64,000 nucleotides of DNA from JB111 sp049856175 (GCF_049856175.1 NZ_JBNDNA010000014.1:12486-76485); one strand, 5' to 3'; positions 7,104 through 15,867 are shown, counted from the stretch's first letter. Translations and numbers: made by a program. Notes: generated from the sequence alone by a model not told the origin.

Positions 7104-7970
7104 GTGATCGATCAGCTCAACCGCCTCGTCGACGAGATCGAGACGCATCTCGGCGACGGCGTCGACCTCGACGGGTGCGCCCGGGGACTCGGGACCACCG
7201 GGTACCACCTGCGCCGGATGTTCTCGTCGTTGGCCGGGATGCCGGTCTCGGAGTACGTCCGGCGCCGGCGCATGACTCTCGCCGCGGCCGACCTGGTCGG
7301 TGACGACGACGTCCTGACGATCGCGGTGCGCCACGGCTACGGGTCCACCGAGGCGTTCGGCCGGGCGTTCCGCTCCGTGCACGGCGTGAGCCACAGCGTG
7401 GTCCGGCGTGCCGGCGGCCCCCTTCGCAGCCAGGTCCGTCTCAGGTTCCACCTGACCGTCGAAGGGAGCATCCCCATGGACGTCCGCATCGCCGACCGCC
7501 CCGCCTTCCGCCTGATCGGGCACGCCGCCCGGGTGCCACTCATCCATGTCGGCGTCAACCCGCACATCCAGGAGCACGTCGCCGCGATCCCCGCCGAGGA
7601 GCACGACAGGCTCAAGGCGATGAGCTCGACCGAACCACCGGGGCTGCTCCAGGTCAGCGCCGACGTCGACGTCGACTACACGGAGGGCACCGCGCTGACC
7701 TACCTGCACGGCGTGGCGGTCCGGGCCGACGCGCGCGTGCCGGACGACCTCGACGCGATCGAGGTGCCGGCCGGGGCGTGGGCCGTCTTCCGAACCTCGG
7801 GCGAGCATCCCTCTGCGCTGCAGGACGTCTGGGCGGCGACCGCCACCGAGTGGTTCCCGTCGAACCCGTGGCGCCTACGGCCGGGACCGTCGATCGTCGC
7901 GGTCCTCGAGCGGTCGGACGACTTCCGCACGGCCACCTGCCAGCTGTGGCTGGCTGTCGAGCGCGACTGA
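7104..7970 (+). CDS. AraC-family regulator with C-terminal GyrI-like effector domain
   Basis: A 288-residue two-domain protein. Residues about 1-105 are an AraC double helix-turn-helix ('DLDGCARGLGTTGYHLRRMFSSLAGMPVSEYVRRRRM' and 'VLTIAVRHGYGSTEAFGRAFRSVHG'). Residues about 125-288 are a GyrI-like/SOUL-type small-molecule-binding domain ('MDVRIADRPAFRLIGHAARVPL' start). Having the DNA-binding domain N-terminal is the Rob/BmrR-like arrangement, in which cationic drugs or other hydrophobic ligands bind the GyrI domain. The GTG start follows GAAGGGAG by a few bases. The regulated gene is not evident. Confidence 0.85.
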   Translation: MIDQLNRLVDEIETHLGDGVDLDGCARGLGTTGYHLRRMFSSLAGMPVSEYVRRRRMTLAAADLVGDDDVLTIAVRHGYGSTEAFGRAFRSVHGVSHSVVRRAGGPLRSQVRLRFHLTVEGSIPMDVRIADRPAFRLIGHAARVPLIHVGVNPHIQEHVAAIPAEEHDRLKAMSSTEPPGLLQVSADVDVDYTEGTALTYLHGVAVRADARVPDDLDAIEVPAGAWAVFRTSGEHPSALQDVWAATATEWFPSNPWRLRPGPSIVAVLERSDDFRTATCQLWLAVERD

Positions 7971-8033
7971 CCGCGAGCTACGCCGGGTTCCCGGCCGCGC
8001 ACGCGGGGTCGCGCTGGGCCCCGCGCGGGGCCG

Positions 8034-8450
8034 TCACGAGAACCTGACGAACGCGCGGACCGGGTGCTCGAGCTCGTGGGCTGCGCGAAATCCCATCGCC
8101 TCGTAGAAGGCGCGCTGTCCGGGCTCGTCGTCGGTGATGAGGACTTGCTGCCGCACATGCGCGAACGGGGCGAGGACCCGGCGGAACAGCTCCCCGGCGA
8201 TGCCCCGGCGCCGGTGGCTGGGGGCGACGAGGATGTCCTGCAGGTAGGCGATCGTGTGCCCGTCGCCGACGACCCTCGCGAGACCGACGAGACGCCCGGA
8301 GTCTCGGGCCGTCGCCACGGCGGCGGAGCCGGCGACGGCGGCAGCAAGGCGGTCGGGCTCCCTCGTGTAGGCGGTCCAGCCGACGGCGTCGTACAGCTCG
8401 ATGAGCTCGGCCCGCGTCGGGGTGTCGTCGAGCTGGTAGGTCGGTGGCAT
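8034..8450 (-). CDS. GNAT-family N-acetyltransferase
   Basis: A 138-residue GNAT protein. The acetyl-CoA pyrophosphate-binding loop is 'LVAPSHRRRGIAGELFRRVL' (R/Q-x-x-G-x-A form), and the C-terminal 'FYEAMGFRAAHELEHPVRAF' is the typical beta5-alpha4 finish. The acceptor is unknown. It overlaps by a few bases with a doubtful divergent frame starting at 8444. Confidence 0.85.
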   Translation of the reverse strand: MPPTYQLDDTPTRAELIELYDAVGWTAYTREPDRLAAAVAGSAAVATARDSGRLVGLARVVGDGHTIAYLQDILVAPSHRRRGIAGELFRRVLAPFAHVRQQVLITDDEPGQRAFYEAMGFRAAHELEHPVRAFVRFS

Positions 8451-8752
8451 CCAGCAATGGTGTCAGCAGGCGTGACGGACTCCGCGGTCAGGCGTGGTCG
8501 ACGCTGCAGGACCTGACTGCGGGCCTCGACGGGAGCTCGTCGGGGGCGCGGCCCGCCCATCGGATGTTCGAGGGGGCGGTGCGATGGGCCGACGATGGGT
8601 GGGACGCGTGGGTCCGTGCAATCACCCCCGGCGAGGCGGCAATGGTTCTGCCTGACCTGCGAGAGCTGTTCGGCGAGTACCTCGCCCGTGCGCACGAGTG
8701 CGTGACCGGCGTGGTGGCGGACGGTCGTGGGTTCGCCTACCTCATCGGCTGA
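8444..8752 (+). CDS. Doubtful hypothetical protein
   Basis: A 102-residue frame with no recognised family, whose later part (from ATG 8564, 'MFEGAVRWADDGWDAWVRAITPGEAAMVLPDLRELFGEYLA') has plausible amphipathic helices. The upstream part looks like non-coding sequence and there is no Shine-Dalgarno site for either start. The GTG 8444 start would overlap the GNAT start region on the other strand. It may be the tail of a decayed gene. Confidence 0.3.
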   Translation: MASSNGVSRRDGLRGQAWSTLQDLTAGLDGSSSGARPAHRMFEGAVRWADDGWDAWVRAITPGEAAMVLPDLRELFGEYLARAHECVTGVVADGRGFAYLIG

Positions 8753-8895
8753 TCGGCTCCGTGTCGTGGCGATCGCGTCGAACGGGCTCGGTGCGACGGA
8801 CTCGGTGCGACGGACTCGTCGCCGCGACGGGTGCGAGCCAACCGAGGACGACCACCACGGCCGTAGCATCTACGGCAACACCAGGAGGTGAGACC

Positions 8896-8979
8896 GTGGC
8901 ATCGATCGTCGTTCGTGGGGTCGACGAGCTCCCCGCGCCGGAGCGCACCGACGTTGTGCGGGCAGTGCGCCTGACGTGA
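8896..8979 (+). pseudogene. Probable remnant of a ribbon-helix-helix antitoxin gene (27 codons)
   Basis: A GTG with a strong AGGAGG site seven bases upstream, and a TAGCAT -10 box at 8864-8869, opens a 27-codon frame, MASIVVRGVDELPAPERTDV..., ending at TGA 8977-8979. The first residues match the usual start of VapB/FitA-type ribbon-helix-helix antitoxins (MASI-V/T-RxLDE), but the frame then goes out of register and stops. The promoter and ribosome site outlive the gene and may now serve the GNAT gene that starts at 8982. A short regulatory leader peptide is the alternative. Confidence 0.4.
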
Positions 8980-8981
8980 CC

Positions 8982-9482
8982 ATGCCGGACTACGCCGACG
9001 TTCGCCTCCGCCCGCTCGCCGTCGAGGACGCCGAGGTGATGGCGACCGTCCTCTCGCATCCCGACCTCTACCGCTTCACCGGCGGCGAGCCACCGACCGC
9101 CGCGGACCTGCTGCGCCGCTACACGGCGCAGGTGCGCGGCGGCCCCGCGGACGGGAGCGAGGAGTGGCTCAACCGGATCGTGCTCGTAGGGCCCGGCGTG
9201 GAACCTGCCGGGTACGTCCAGGCCACGATCACGGACGACGGCGCGACCGCCGAGATCGCCTGGGTGATCGGGTGGGCCTGGCAGGGGCGCGGGTACGCCC
9301 GACGGGCGGCGGAGCTCCTCCGGGACGAGCTGGTGCTGCGGGGAGTGCGCACCCTGATCGCCCACGTCCACCCCGACCACCGTGCCTCGGCGCGTATCGC
9401 CGAGCGCCTCGGCCTGGTCCGCACCGACGTCGCCGTCGACGGCGAGATCCGCTGGGCCGGCGCCGTGGGCGGGAGAGCCTGA
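8982..9482 (+). CDS. GNAT-family N-acetyltransferase (RimJ/RimL-like)
   Basis: A 166-residue acetyltransferase of the RimJ/RimL-like group: 'VRLRPLAVEDAEVMATVLSHPDLYRFTGGEPPT' start, 'AWVIGWAWQGRGYARRAAELL' acetyl-CoA loop and 'IAHVHPDHRASARIAERLGLVRT' C-terminal motif. Such enzymes acetylate protein N-termini, peptides or drugs; the acceptor is unknown. An alternative GTG at 8976 overlaps the preceding short frame's stop (GTGA). Confidence 0.85.
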   Translation: MPDYADVRLRPLAVEDAEVMATVLSHPDLYRFTGGEPPTAADLLRRYTAQVRGGPADGSEEWLNRIVLVGPGVEPAGYVQATITDDGATAEIAWVIGWAWQGRGYARRAAELLRDELVLRGVRTLIAHVHPDHRASARIAERLGLVRTDVAVDGEIRWAGAVGGRA

Positions 9483-9597
9483 GAACTCCTCGCGCCGGGT
9501 TGTCGAATCGAGAGGTGCTCGTCCGTCATGCTCATGAGGTCGCGACCGCGGCCCGGCCGGCGGACCGCGCCTGCCGCAAGCAGAGAAGGTGGGAACG

Positions 9598-9951
9598 ATG
9601 AGCAAGTTCGTGGTGCTACTGATGGCCGACGGCGACGAGAAGGCGTGGGACGAGCAGTCCCCCGAGGAGCAGGCGGCGCTGATGGAGAAGTTCGGGGCGT
9701 TCGGCGCCGCGTGCGAGGCGCGCGAGGGGGTGACGATCCTGGCGGGGGAGGCGCTCGCCGACCGCGACGCCGCCAGCACCGTGCGCACCCGTGGCGGGCG
9801 GCTCTCGCACACCGACGGCCCCTACGCCGAGGCCGTCGAGCAGCTCGGCGGCTTCTACCTCATCGAGGCACCCGACCGGGAGACCGTCGTCGACCTCCTC
9901 GCCGTCCTCCCGGCCTACGACATGCAGATCAACCCGGTGGTGGAGATGTGA
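9598..9951 (+). CDS. YCII-related (DGPF-domain) protein paired with an ECF42 sigma factor
   Basis: A 117-residue YCII/DGPF-domain protein; the name-giving motif appears as 'SHTDGPYAEAVEQLGGFYLIEAPDRET'. Proteins of this family are encoded beside ECF42 sigma factors in many actinobacteria and are thought to be their target or partner; the biochemical role is unsettled. The next gene is an ECF42-type sigma factor 40 bases downstream. ATG 9598 follows GAAGGTGGG. Confidence 0.88.
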   Translation: MSKFVVLLMADGDEKAWDEQSPEEQAALMEKFGAFGAACEAREGVTILAGEALADRDAASTVRTRGGRLSHTDGPYAEAVEQLGGFYLIEAPDRETVVDLLAVLPAYDMQINPVVEM

Positions 9952-9991
9952 CCGTTCGGCTCCCCGGGAGTCGCCCGGTGGTCGACGTCGC

Positions 9992-11236
9992 GTGACGGCA
10001 GCGGAGCTCGAGCGCGTGGTGCGCGAGGAGTGGGGCCGTCTGGTGGCCCTGCTCCTCGCGCGCTACCGGCGTCTCGACCTCGTCGAGGACGCGCTCGGCG
10101 ACGCCGTCGAGGCCGCCGCGCGCACCTGGCCCGCCGGTGGTGTCCCGGACAACCCCGCCGGCTGGCTCCATCGCGCCGCCGGTCGCCGCATGGTCGACCA
10201 GCTGCGGGCCGAGGCGATGCGACAGCGACGGGCGCCGCTCCTCGTGACGGAGGCCGAACGAGGTGCCGAGACAGGAGGCGTGATGGCCGACCCGGGCGAC
10301 CTCCTCGAGGACGACCTGCTGCGGCTCGTCCTCATGTGCACCCACCCGGCGCTGCGGCCCGAGGCGGCGGCCGCGCTCGCCCTGCGCCTCGTCCTCGGCG
10401 TGACCACGCACGACGTCGCGCGGCTCTTCCTCGTGCCCGAGCCCACGATGGCGGCGCGCCTCACGCGCGCGAGGAAGACGATCGTGGCGGCCGGCATCCC
10501 GTTCGCGGTGCCCGCGGCGAGCGAGCTGCCCGAACGGATCGACACCGTCGCACGGACCGCCTACCTCGCCTTCACGGCCGGGTACGCCCCCGGCAGCGGG
10601 ACGGACCTCCTCCGTGCCGACCTCGCGGGAGAGGCGGTCCGCCTCGCGAGGGTGGTCCGCGCGCTGTCTCCGGACGAGCCGGTGCTCACCGCGCTGCTCG
10701 CGCTCGTGCTCCTGCAGCACTCGCGCCGCGACGCACGGGTCGGCGAGCGCGGCGAGCTCGTCCTCCTCGCCGACCAGGACCGCGCGCTGTGGCGCCGTGA
10801 CGAGATCGACGAGGGGCTCGCGCTGATCGGCGAGCTCGCCGGGCCCACGCCGATGACCCCGGCCGCGGCCGGGTACCTCCTGCAGGCGCGGATCGCCGCC
10901 GAGCACGCGACCTCGGCGACGCCGGACGACGTCGACTGGCGGCGCATCGTCTCGCACTACGACCTGCTGCTGCGGGTCGCGCCGTCGCCCGCCGCCGAGC
11001 TGGCCCGCACGGTCGCGGTCGCGGAGGCGGACGGGCCCGGAACCGGGCTCGCCGCTCTCGACGCGGTGCGCATGCCCGGCAGCCATCGCCCCGCCGCGGT
11101 CCGGGCCGACCTCCTCGCCCGGCTCGGCCGGACGGGCGAGGCGCGGGCGGCCTACGCCGAGGCGATCGGACTGTGCCGTAACGAGGGCGAGCTGGCGCAC
11201 CTGCGCGAGCGTCTCGACCGGCTCGACCCGGCCTGA
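9992..11236 (+). CDS. ECF42-type RNA polymerase sigma factor with C-terminal extension
   Basis: A 414-residue sigma factor. Region sigma2 is near the N-terminus ('VVREEWGRLVALLLARYRRLDLVEDALGDAVEAAARTWP') and sigma4 around residues 110-165 ('MCTHPALRPEAAAALALRLVLGVTTHDVARLFLVPEPTMAARLTRARKTI'). The long alpha-helical C-terminal extension of about 240 residues, with 'RIVSHYDLLLRVAPSPAAELARTVAVAEADGP', is the TPR-like domain specific to ECF42. No anti-sigma factor is encoded nearby, consistent with this group being controlled through the extension. GTG 9992 is the first start after the YCII gene. Confidence 0.9.
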   Translation: MTAAELERVVREEWGRLVALLLARYRRLDLVEDALGDAVEAAARTWPAGGVPDNPAGWLHRAAGRRMVDQLRAEAMRQRRAPLLVTEAERGAETGGVMADPGDLLEDDLLRLVLMCTHPALRPEAAAALALRLVLGVTTHDVARLFLVPEPTMAARLTRARKTIVAAGIPFAVPAASELPERIDTVARTAYLAFTAGYAPGSGTDLLRADLAGEAVRLARVVRALSPDEPVLTALLALVLLQHSRRDARVGERGELVLLADQDRALWRRDEIDEGLALIGELAGPTPMTPAAAGYLLQARIAAEHATSATPDDVDWRRIVSHYDLLLRVAPSPAAELARTVAVAEADGPGTGLAALDAVRMPGSHRPAAVRADLLARLGRTGEARAAYAEAIGLCRNEGELAHLRERLDRLDPA

Positions 11237-11245
11237 TCCGCAGCC

Positions 11246-11683
11246 TCAGTCGCTCGGGCGCCGCCTGTTGCGCTTGATCTCCGACCGCTCCCGCTTGGCC
11301 TGGAGCCGACGGCGCTGAGAGCCCCGCGTCGGACGGGTCGGCCGGCGCACGGTGGGCGGCATGACTGCGTCGCGCAGGACGGCGGCGAGGCGCAGGCGGG
11401 CCGCGGTGCGGTTCCGGTACTGCGACCGGTGCTCGGCCGCGGTGATCGTCAGGACCGTCCCGTCGGCCCGCGCGGCGAGGGCCCGCAGGACGCGCGGGCG
11501 CTGGGTGTCGGTGAGCGCCGTCGTCGTGGCGAGGTCCAGGCTCAGCTGGACGCGCGAGTCCGCGGTGTTGACCCCCTGTCCGCCGGGTCCCGACGCGTGC
11601 GAGAACTGCTCGACCAGCTCCGCTGCGGGCACGACCAGGCCACGCGGGGCGCCCGGGCCGGGAGGCACGCGCAGATCGTCCAT
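11246..11683 (-). CDS. arfB: Peptidyl-tRNA hydrolase ArfB (ribosome rescue)
   Basis: A 145-residue protein with the release-factor-type catalytic motif GGQ at residues 34-36 in 'SHASGPGGQGVNTADSRVQLS', and a basic C-terminal tail 'RRRLQAKRERSEIKRNRRRPSD' that in ArfB enters the empty mRNA channel. It hydrolyses peptidyl-tRNA on ribosomes stalled without a stop codon. It lacks the codon-recognition domains of RF1/RF2. ATG 11683 gives the family length; a CATGCT box six bases upstream suggests a leaderless start. Confidence 0.93.
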   Translation of the reverse strand: MDDLRVPPGPGAPRGLVVPAAELVEQFSHASGPGGQGVNTADSRVQLSLDLATTTALTDTQRPRVLRALAARADGTVLTITAAEHRSQYRNRTAARLRLAAVLRDAVMPPTVRRPTRPTRGSQRRRLQAKRERSEIKRNRRRPSD

Positions 11684-11870
11684 GCCCTCAGCATGACGCA
11701 CGGCGCTCGGGCCACGTCTGTGCCACCGGGACGGCGGCGCAGACACGCCGCGCGGACGACCGCCGAGAGTTCGCGTCATCGGTCACAGGTGTGGGACTGT
11801 TCCGTGCACCACATTATTCGGTCGCGCCCCCGGGCGGCCGAGACAGGACTGACGAAGGAGCGGACGACCG

Positions 11871-13664
11871 ATGCTCGACAAGCTGCACGACCTCCTGCGC
11901 CTGCGCACCTCGCCGGGGATCTTCTTCGGGGCGGCCGCGGTCCTCATCGGCTTCGTCATCGTGACGATCGTGTTCACGGGGCCGCTCGACTCCGCCGTCG
12001 GGGCGGGTTCCGAGTGGTTGATGACGAACCTCGGCTGGTTCTACATCTTCGGCGTCACGGTCTTCCTCGCCTTCCTGCTGTTCATGGCGGTCGGCCGCTT
12101 CGGCCGGGTCAAGCTGGGCCCGGACGACGAGCCGCCCGAGCACTCCGGCGCGTCGTGGTTCGCCATGCTGTTCGCCGCCGGCATCGGCAGCATCCTCATG
12201 TTCTGGGGCGTCGCCGAGCCGGTCAGCCACTTCGGGGACCCGCCGCGCGGCCCGTCCGGCATCGAGGCCGAGAGCGTGGCAGCGGCCGCGGACGCCATGA
12301 ACTTCACCTTCTACCACTTCACGCTGCACACCTGGACGATCTTCACCCTGCCCGCGCTGTGCTTCGCGTACTTCATCCACAAGCGCAACCTTCCGCCGCG
12401 CGTGAGCTCGATCTTCCAGCCGCTGCTCGGTGAGCGCATCCACGGACCGATCGGCAGGACCATCGACGTCGTGGCCATCGTCGGCACGGTCTTCGGCATC
12501 GCCGTCTCCGTGGGCCTGGGCACCCTCCAGATCAACGGCGGGCTCGCCGAGCTCTTCGGCATCGGCGAGAACGCCTTCTGGCAGCTCGTCATCATCACGG
12601 TGGTCTGCGGCGCGGCGCTCATCTCGGTGGCGCTCGGACTGGAGAAGGGCATCAAGGTCCTGTCGAACATCAACATCGTCATGGCCGTGGGTCTGCTGCT
12701 GTTCGTCCTGTTCGCCGGCTCCACGCTGTTCGTGCTCAAGGGCACCATCGAGTCGATCGGCACCTACCTCGTCAACCTCCCCGAGCTCGCGTTCTGGAAC
12801 GACACGTTCGCGAACTCCGGCTGGCAGAACACGTGGACGGTCTTCTACTGGGCGTGGACGATCACCTGGTCGCCGTTCGTCGGCATCTTCATCGCCCGCA
12901 TCTCCAAGGGACGCACCATCCGGCAGTTCGTCGCCGGTGTCCTCGCCGTGCCCGCCGGCTTCTCGGTGCTGTGGTTCGGGATCTTCGGCTACTCGGCCTT
13001 CGACATCGAGCTCAACGGCGACGGCGGGCTCGTCGACCGCGTGGTCGGCGACGAGGACATCCCGGGCGCGTTGTTCGCCTTCCTCGACCACTATCCGGCG
13101 GGCTTCCTCGTGTCGGTCATCGCCATCGTGGTCGTGGTGATCTTCTTCGTCACCTCGGTCGACTCGGCCGCGCTCGTCACCGACACCATGGCCAACGGCC
13201 ACGAGGACTTCAACCCGCTGGGGCAGCGCATCTTCTGGGCGGTGGCGATCGGCGTCATCACCGCCACGCTCCTCGTCTTCTCGGGAACGGGTGGCCTGGA
13301 GGCGCTGGAGTCGACGATCATCCTCGTCGGCCTGCCGTTCTTCATCATCGCCTACTTCCAGATGTACGCCCTGCTCAGAGCCCTGCGCGAGGACGCCGGC
13401 GAGCTGCCGCCCATGCGCACCCGTCGGTGGAAGAAGGTCCTGCCGCCCGAGGAGCTCGAGCGGCGGCACGGCGAGGACGAGCACGACACGAGCGACGTCG
13501 TCGTCGCGCCCGAGGCCGTCGACGAGGTCCCCGAGATGCGCGACCCTTACGTGGACACGGGCACGCGCAAGCGGCGCCGCGAGCGCGGCAGGACCCTGCC
13601 CGCGCGCACCGGCAGCACCCCCAAGACCTACGGGAGGGCCAGCGACGTCGACGACCCGCGCTGA
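11871..13664 (+). CDS. BCCT-family osmolyte (betaine/choline/carnitine) transporter
   Basis: A 597-residue transporter with 12 predicted transmembrane helices. 'FAAGIGSILMFWGVAEPVSHF' (about residues 102-123) and the Trp-rich 'WAWTITWSPFVGIFIARISKGRT' (about 325-347) are the BCCT signatures lining the betaine site; the latter carries the substrate-box Trp residues. A ~100-residue charged C-terminal tail, rich in Arg and Glu, resembles osmosensing tails of BetP-type carriers. It probably takes up glycine betaine or a related osmolyte with Na+. No enzyme for osmolyte metabolism is adjacent. Confidence 0.93.
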   Translation: MLDKLHDLLRLRTSPGIFFGAAAVLIGFVIVTIVFTGPLDSAVGAGSEWLMTNLGWFYIFGVTVFLAFLLFMAVGRFGRVKLGPDDEPPEHSGASWFAMLFAAGIGSILMFWGVAEPVSHFGDPPRGPSGIEAESVAAAADAMNFTFYHFTLHTWTIFTLPALCFAYFIHKRNLPPRVSSIFQPLLGERIHGPIGRTIDVVAIVGTVFGIAVSVGLGTLQINGGLAELFGIGENAFWQLVIITVVCGAALISVALGLEKGIKVLSNINIVMAVGLLLFVLFAGSTLFVLKGTIESIGTYLVNLPELAFWNDTFANSGWQNTWTVFYWAWTITWSPFVGIFIARISKGRTIRQFVAGVLAVPAGFSVLWFGIFGYSAFDIELNGDGGLVDRVVGDEDIPGALFAFLDHYPAGFLVSVIAIVVVVIFFVTSVDSAALVTDTMANGHEDFNPLGQRIFWAVAIGVITATLLVFSGTGGLEALESTIILVGLPFFIIAYFQMYALLRALREDAGELPPMRTRRWKKVLPPEELERRHGEDEHDTSDVVVAPEAVDEVPEMRDPYVDTGTRKRRRERGRTLPARTGSTPKTYGRASDVDDPR

Positions 13665-13681
13665 CGCCACGCACGCCGGCC

Positions 13682-15178
13682 CTACGCGTGCGGCTCGGCG
13701 GGGAGGCCCGGCGGCGCAGCGCGGGGCCCGGGCCGGGAGTCGCGGACGAAGAACGAACCGACGATCCCGAGCGCGGCCACCGCACCCGCCACGGCGAACG
13801 CGACGTTCGCTCCGTGGACCGCGCCTGCCTGCCCGTGGACCTGGGGGTCGCGGGCGGCCCCGGCCATGACGGTGACGAGCACGGCGGTGCCCACCGACGC
13901 GGAGACCTGGCGCAGGGTGTTGTTCAGCGCCGTCCCGTGCGGGATGAGGCCGGGTGGCAGGACGTTCAGCGCCGCCGTCGTCACCGGCATCATCACCATC
14001 GCGGTGCCGAGCATCCGCACCGCGTTGACCGACGCGATGTAGGTGAAGGAGGTGTCGGTCGTCAGCCGGGCCAGCATGAGCGTGGTCGCCGTGAGCAGCA
14101 CGAACCCGACGATGCTCAGCACCTGTGCGCCGAATCGGTCGAAGATGCGTCCGGTGATCGGAGAGACGATCCCCATGACGGCGGCACCCGGCAGGAGTGC
14201 GAGGCCGGACTCCATGGCGGAGTAGTCGCGCATCTCCTGCATGTAGAGCGGGAGGATGAGCATCCCGCCCACCATCGCCATGAACACGCACATGCCGAGC
14301 GCGGTGTTGAGGGTGAACATCGGGTGGCGCAGGACGCGGAGCTCGAGGATCGGCTCCTCGATGGTCAGCTGCCGGTGGACGAACGCCACGAGCGTGACGG
14401 TCCCGACGACGAGGGGCACGATGACGTGGGCGCTCGTCCAGCCCGCGTCCCCAGCCGCGCCGAAGCCGAACAGCAGCCCGCCGAACGCGAGGGTCGACAG
14501 GACGACCGACGCCACGTCCAGGCGCGGGAACGAGCGTTCGGTGACGTTCTTCAGGATCGCGTACGCGACGATCATGTCGACCACCGCGATCGGCAGCATC
14601 ATGACGAAGAGCGTCTGCCACGGCAGATGGTCGACGATCCACCCGGACAGGCTCGGTCCGATCGCCGGGGCGAACGCGATGACGAGCCCGAACGTGCCCA
14701 TCGCGGAGCCCCGCTTCTCCAGCGGGAAGATCGCGAAGAGGATCGTCTGCGCCAACGGCATGATGATCCCGCCGCCGGCGGCCTGGACCACGCGCCCGAC
14801 GAGTAGCACGGGGTACACGGGAGCCACGGCGCAGACGACGGTCCCCACGGTGAACAGGCCCATGGCGGCGAGGAACAGGGCGCGCGTGGAGAACCTCTGG
14901 ATGAGGTACGCCGTGACCGGGATCATGATGCCGTTGACCAGCATGAAGATTGTCGTCACCCACTGGACCTCGCTGGCGGTGATCCCGAAGTCCGCCATGA
15001 ACGCCGGCAGCGCGGTGTTGAGCAGCGTCTGGTTGAGGATGATGACGAACGCGCCCGAGATGAGCACCGTGAGGAGCACGTTGCGGTTGACCGGCGCGGG
15101 GGAGCGTCCGTCGTCGCGCGGGACCCGCTCCTCGGGGGAGTCGGGGCCGCGCGCGGAGCCGGTGTCGTCGCCGGTCAG
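13682..15178 (-). CDS. MFS multidrug exporter, DHA2 (14-TM, EmrB/LmrB-like) family
   Basis: About 498 residues with 14 predicted helices. 'VLLTVLISGAFVIILNQTLLNTALPAF' is the DHA2 first helix, and 'VGRVVQAAGGGIIMPLAQTILFAIFPLEKRGSAMG' carries motif A/C-like elements of proton-coupled drug exporters. The start is uncertain: no ATG or GTG lies between the TetR stop and helix 1 except GTG 15079, which would leave no N-terminal tail, so I show CTG 15178, which overlaps the TetR stop as CTGA. The upstream TetR gene probably represses this operon. Confidence 0.85.
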   Translation of the reverse strand: MTGDDTGSARGPDSPEERVPRDDGRSPAPVNRNVLLTVLISGAFVIILNQTLLNTALPAFMADFGITASEVQWVTTIFMLVNGIMIPVTAYLIQRFSTRALFLAAMGLFTVGTVVCAVAPVYPVLLVGRVVQAAGGGIIMPLAQTILFAIFPLEKRGSAMGTFGLVIAFAPAIGPSLSGWIVDHLPWQTLFVMMLPIAVVDMIVAYAILKNVTERSFPRLDVASVVLSTLAFGGLLFGFGAAGDAGWTSAHVIVPLVVGTVTLVAFVHRQLTIEEPILELRVLRHPMFTLNTALGMCVFMAMVGGMLILPLYMQEMRDYSAMESGLALLPGAAVMGIVSPITGRIFDRFGAQVLSIVGFVLLTATTLMLARLTTDTSFTYIASVNAVRMLGTAMVMMPVTTAALNVLPPGLIPHGTALNNTLRQVSASVGTAVLVTVMAGAARDPQVHGQAGAVHGANVAFAVAGAVAALGIVGSFFVRDSRPGPRAAPPGLPAEPHA

Positions 15179-15825
15179 GAGAGCACCTCCGGTGGCGCCG
15201 GCACCGGTGGCGCAGCCACGTCCTCCTGCTCGAGCTCGGCGAAGGCCGCGTCGATCTGCTGCTCCAGGGGGTGGCTCGGGTCGACCGTCCACCGACGGAT
15301 CGAGACGCGCAGGATGCCCACGGCGACGGCCGCGAGCAGGGCGGGCCGCAGGTCGTCGGGCTCGGCGTCGAGCCGCTCGGCGAGCACCTCTGCGAGCCCC
15401 TGCTCGAGGCTCACGTACTGCGCCAGCTGGCGCGTGAGCAGCGGGAGGTGCTGGTGGACCAGCCGCTGGCGGGCCTGCAGGCGCTCTCGGTCGAGCCGGA
15501 CCTCGCCGAGGCGGTAGCAGCGGACGATGCCGGCCCGCAGCGCGCGCACCGGCGGTTCCTCGGGCGGGCGCGCGAGGATCGACCGGCGGAACGCGCTCGT
15601 CGCCTCCGACGTCTCGGGGACGAGGGCGTCCTCCTTGCAGGAGAAGTAGTTGAAGAACGTGCGCGGGGAGACACCGGCGGCGTCGGCGATCGCGTCGACG
15701 GTCAGCGACTCCATGCCGTGCGCGAGCGCCAGATCCAGGGCGGCGTCCCTGATGGCCCGATGCGTCTCCTGCTTCCGCTGCTCGCGCCGTCCCAGCGGGG
15801 CGGGTGCCGTGGTCGCGTCGTCCAT
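15175..15825 (-). CDS. TetR/AcrR-family repressor of the DHA2 exporter
   Basis: A 216-residue regulator. The N-terminal HTH is 'RKQETHRAIRDAALDLALAHGMESLTVDAIADAAGVSPRTFFNYFSCKEDAL', typical of TetR proteins, followed by an all-helical ligand domain. It is the first gene of an operon with the exporter, whose start overlaps its stop. A 21-bp dyad lies in its promoter (see 15833-15867). Export substrates or structurally related drugs are the likely inducers. Confidence 0.9.
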   Translation of the reverse strand: MDDATTAPAPLGRREQRKQETHRAIRDAALDLALAHGMESLTVDAIADAAGVSPRTFFNYFSCKEDALVPETSEATSAFRRSILARPPEEPPVRALRAGIVRCYRLGEVRLDRERLQARQRLVHQHLPLLTRQLAQYVSLEQGLAEVLAERLDAEPDDLRPALLAAVAVGILRVSIRRWTVDPSHPLEQQIDAAFAELEQEDVAAPPVPAPPEVLS

Positions 15826-15832
15826 CGGAGCG

Positions 15833-15867
15833 ACCGTAGGGCGAAACGTGCAGCGTCTGCAAGTTTT
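15833..15867 (-). promoter_or_regulatory. Promoter and TetR dyad operator for the exporter operon
   Basis: On the minus strand, TTGCAG (-35-like, 15857-15862) and TACGGT (-10, 15833-15838) are 18 bp apart, with seven bases from the -10 to ATG 15825, predicting a leaderless mRNA. The dyad AAC-n-TGCAG-n3-CTGCA-n-GTT (15845-15865) overlaps the -35 and spacer, where TetR repressors usually bind. Only the two single 'n' positions break its symmetry. Confidence 0.6.

Noticed and set aside
11814..14963. A 1049-codon minus-strand open frame opposite the BCCT and DHA2 genes
   Set aside because: Low-complexity Arg/Asp/Glu/His composition and no motif. It spans two clearly recognised genes.
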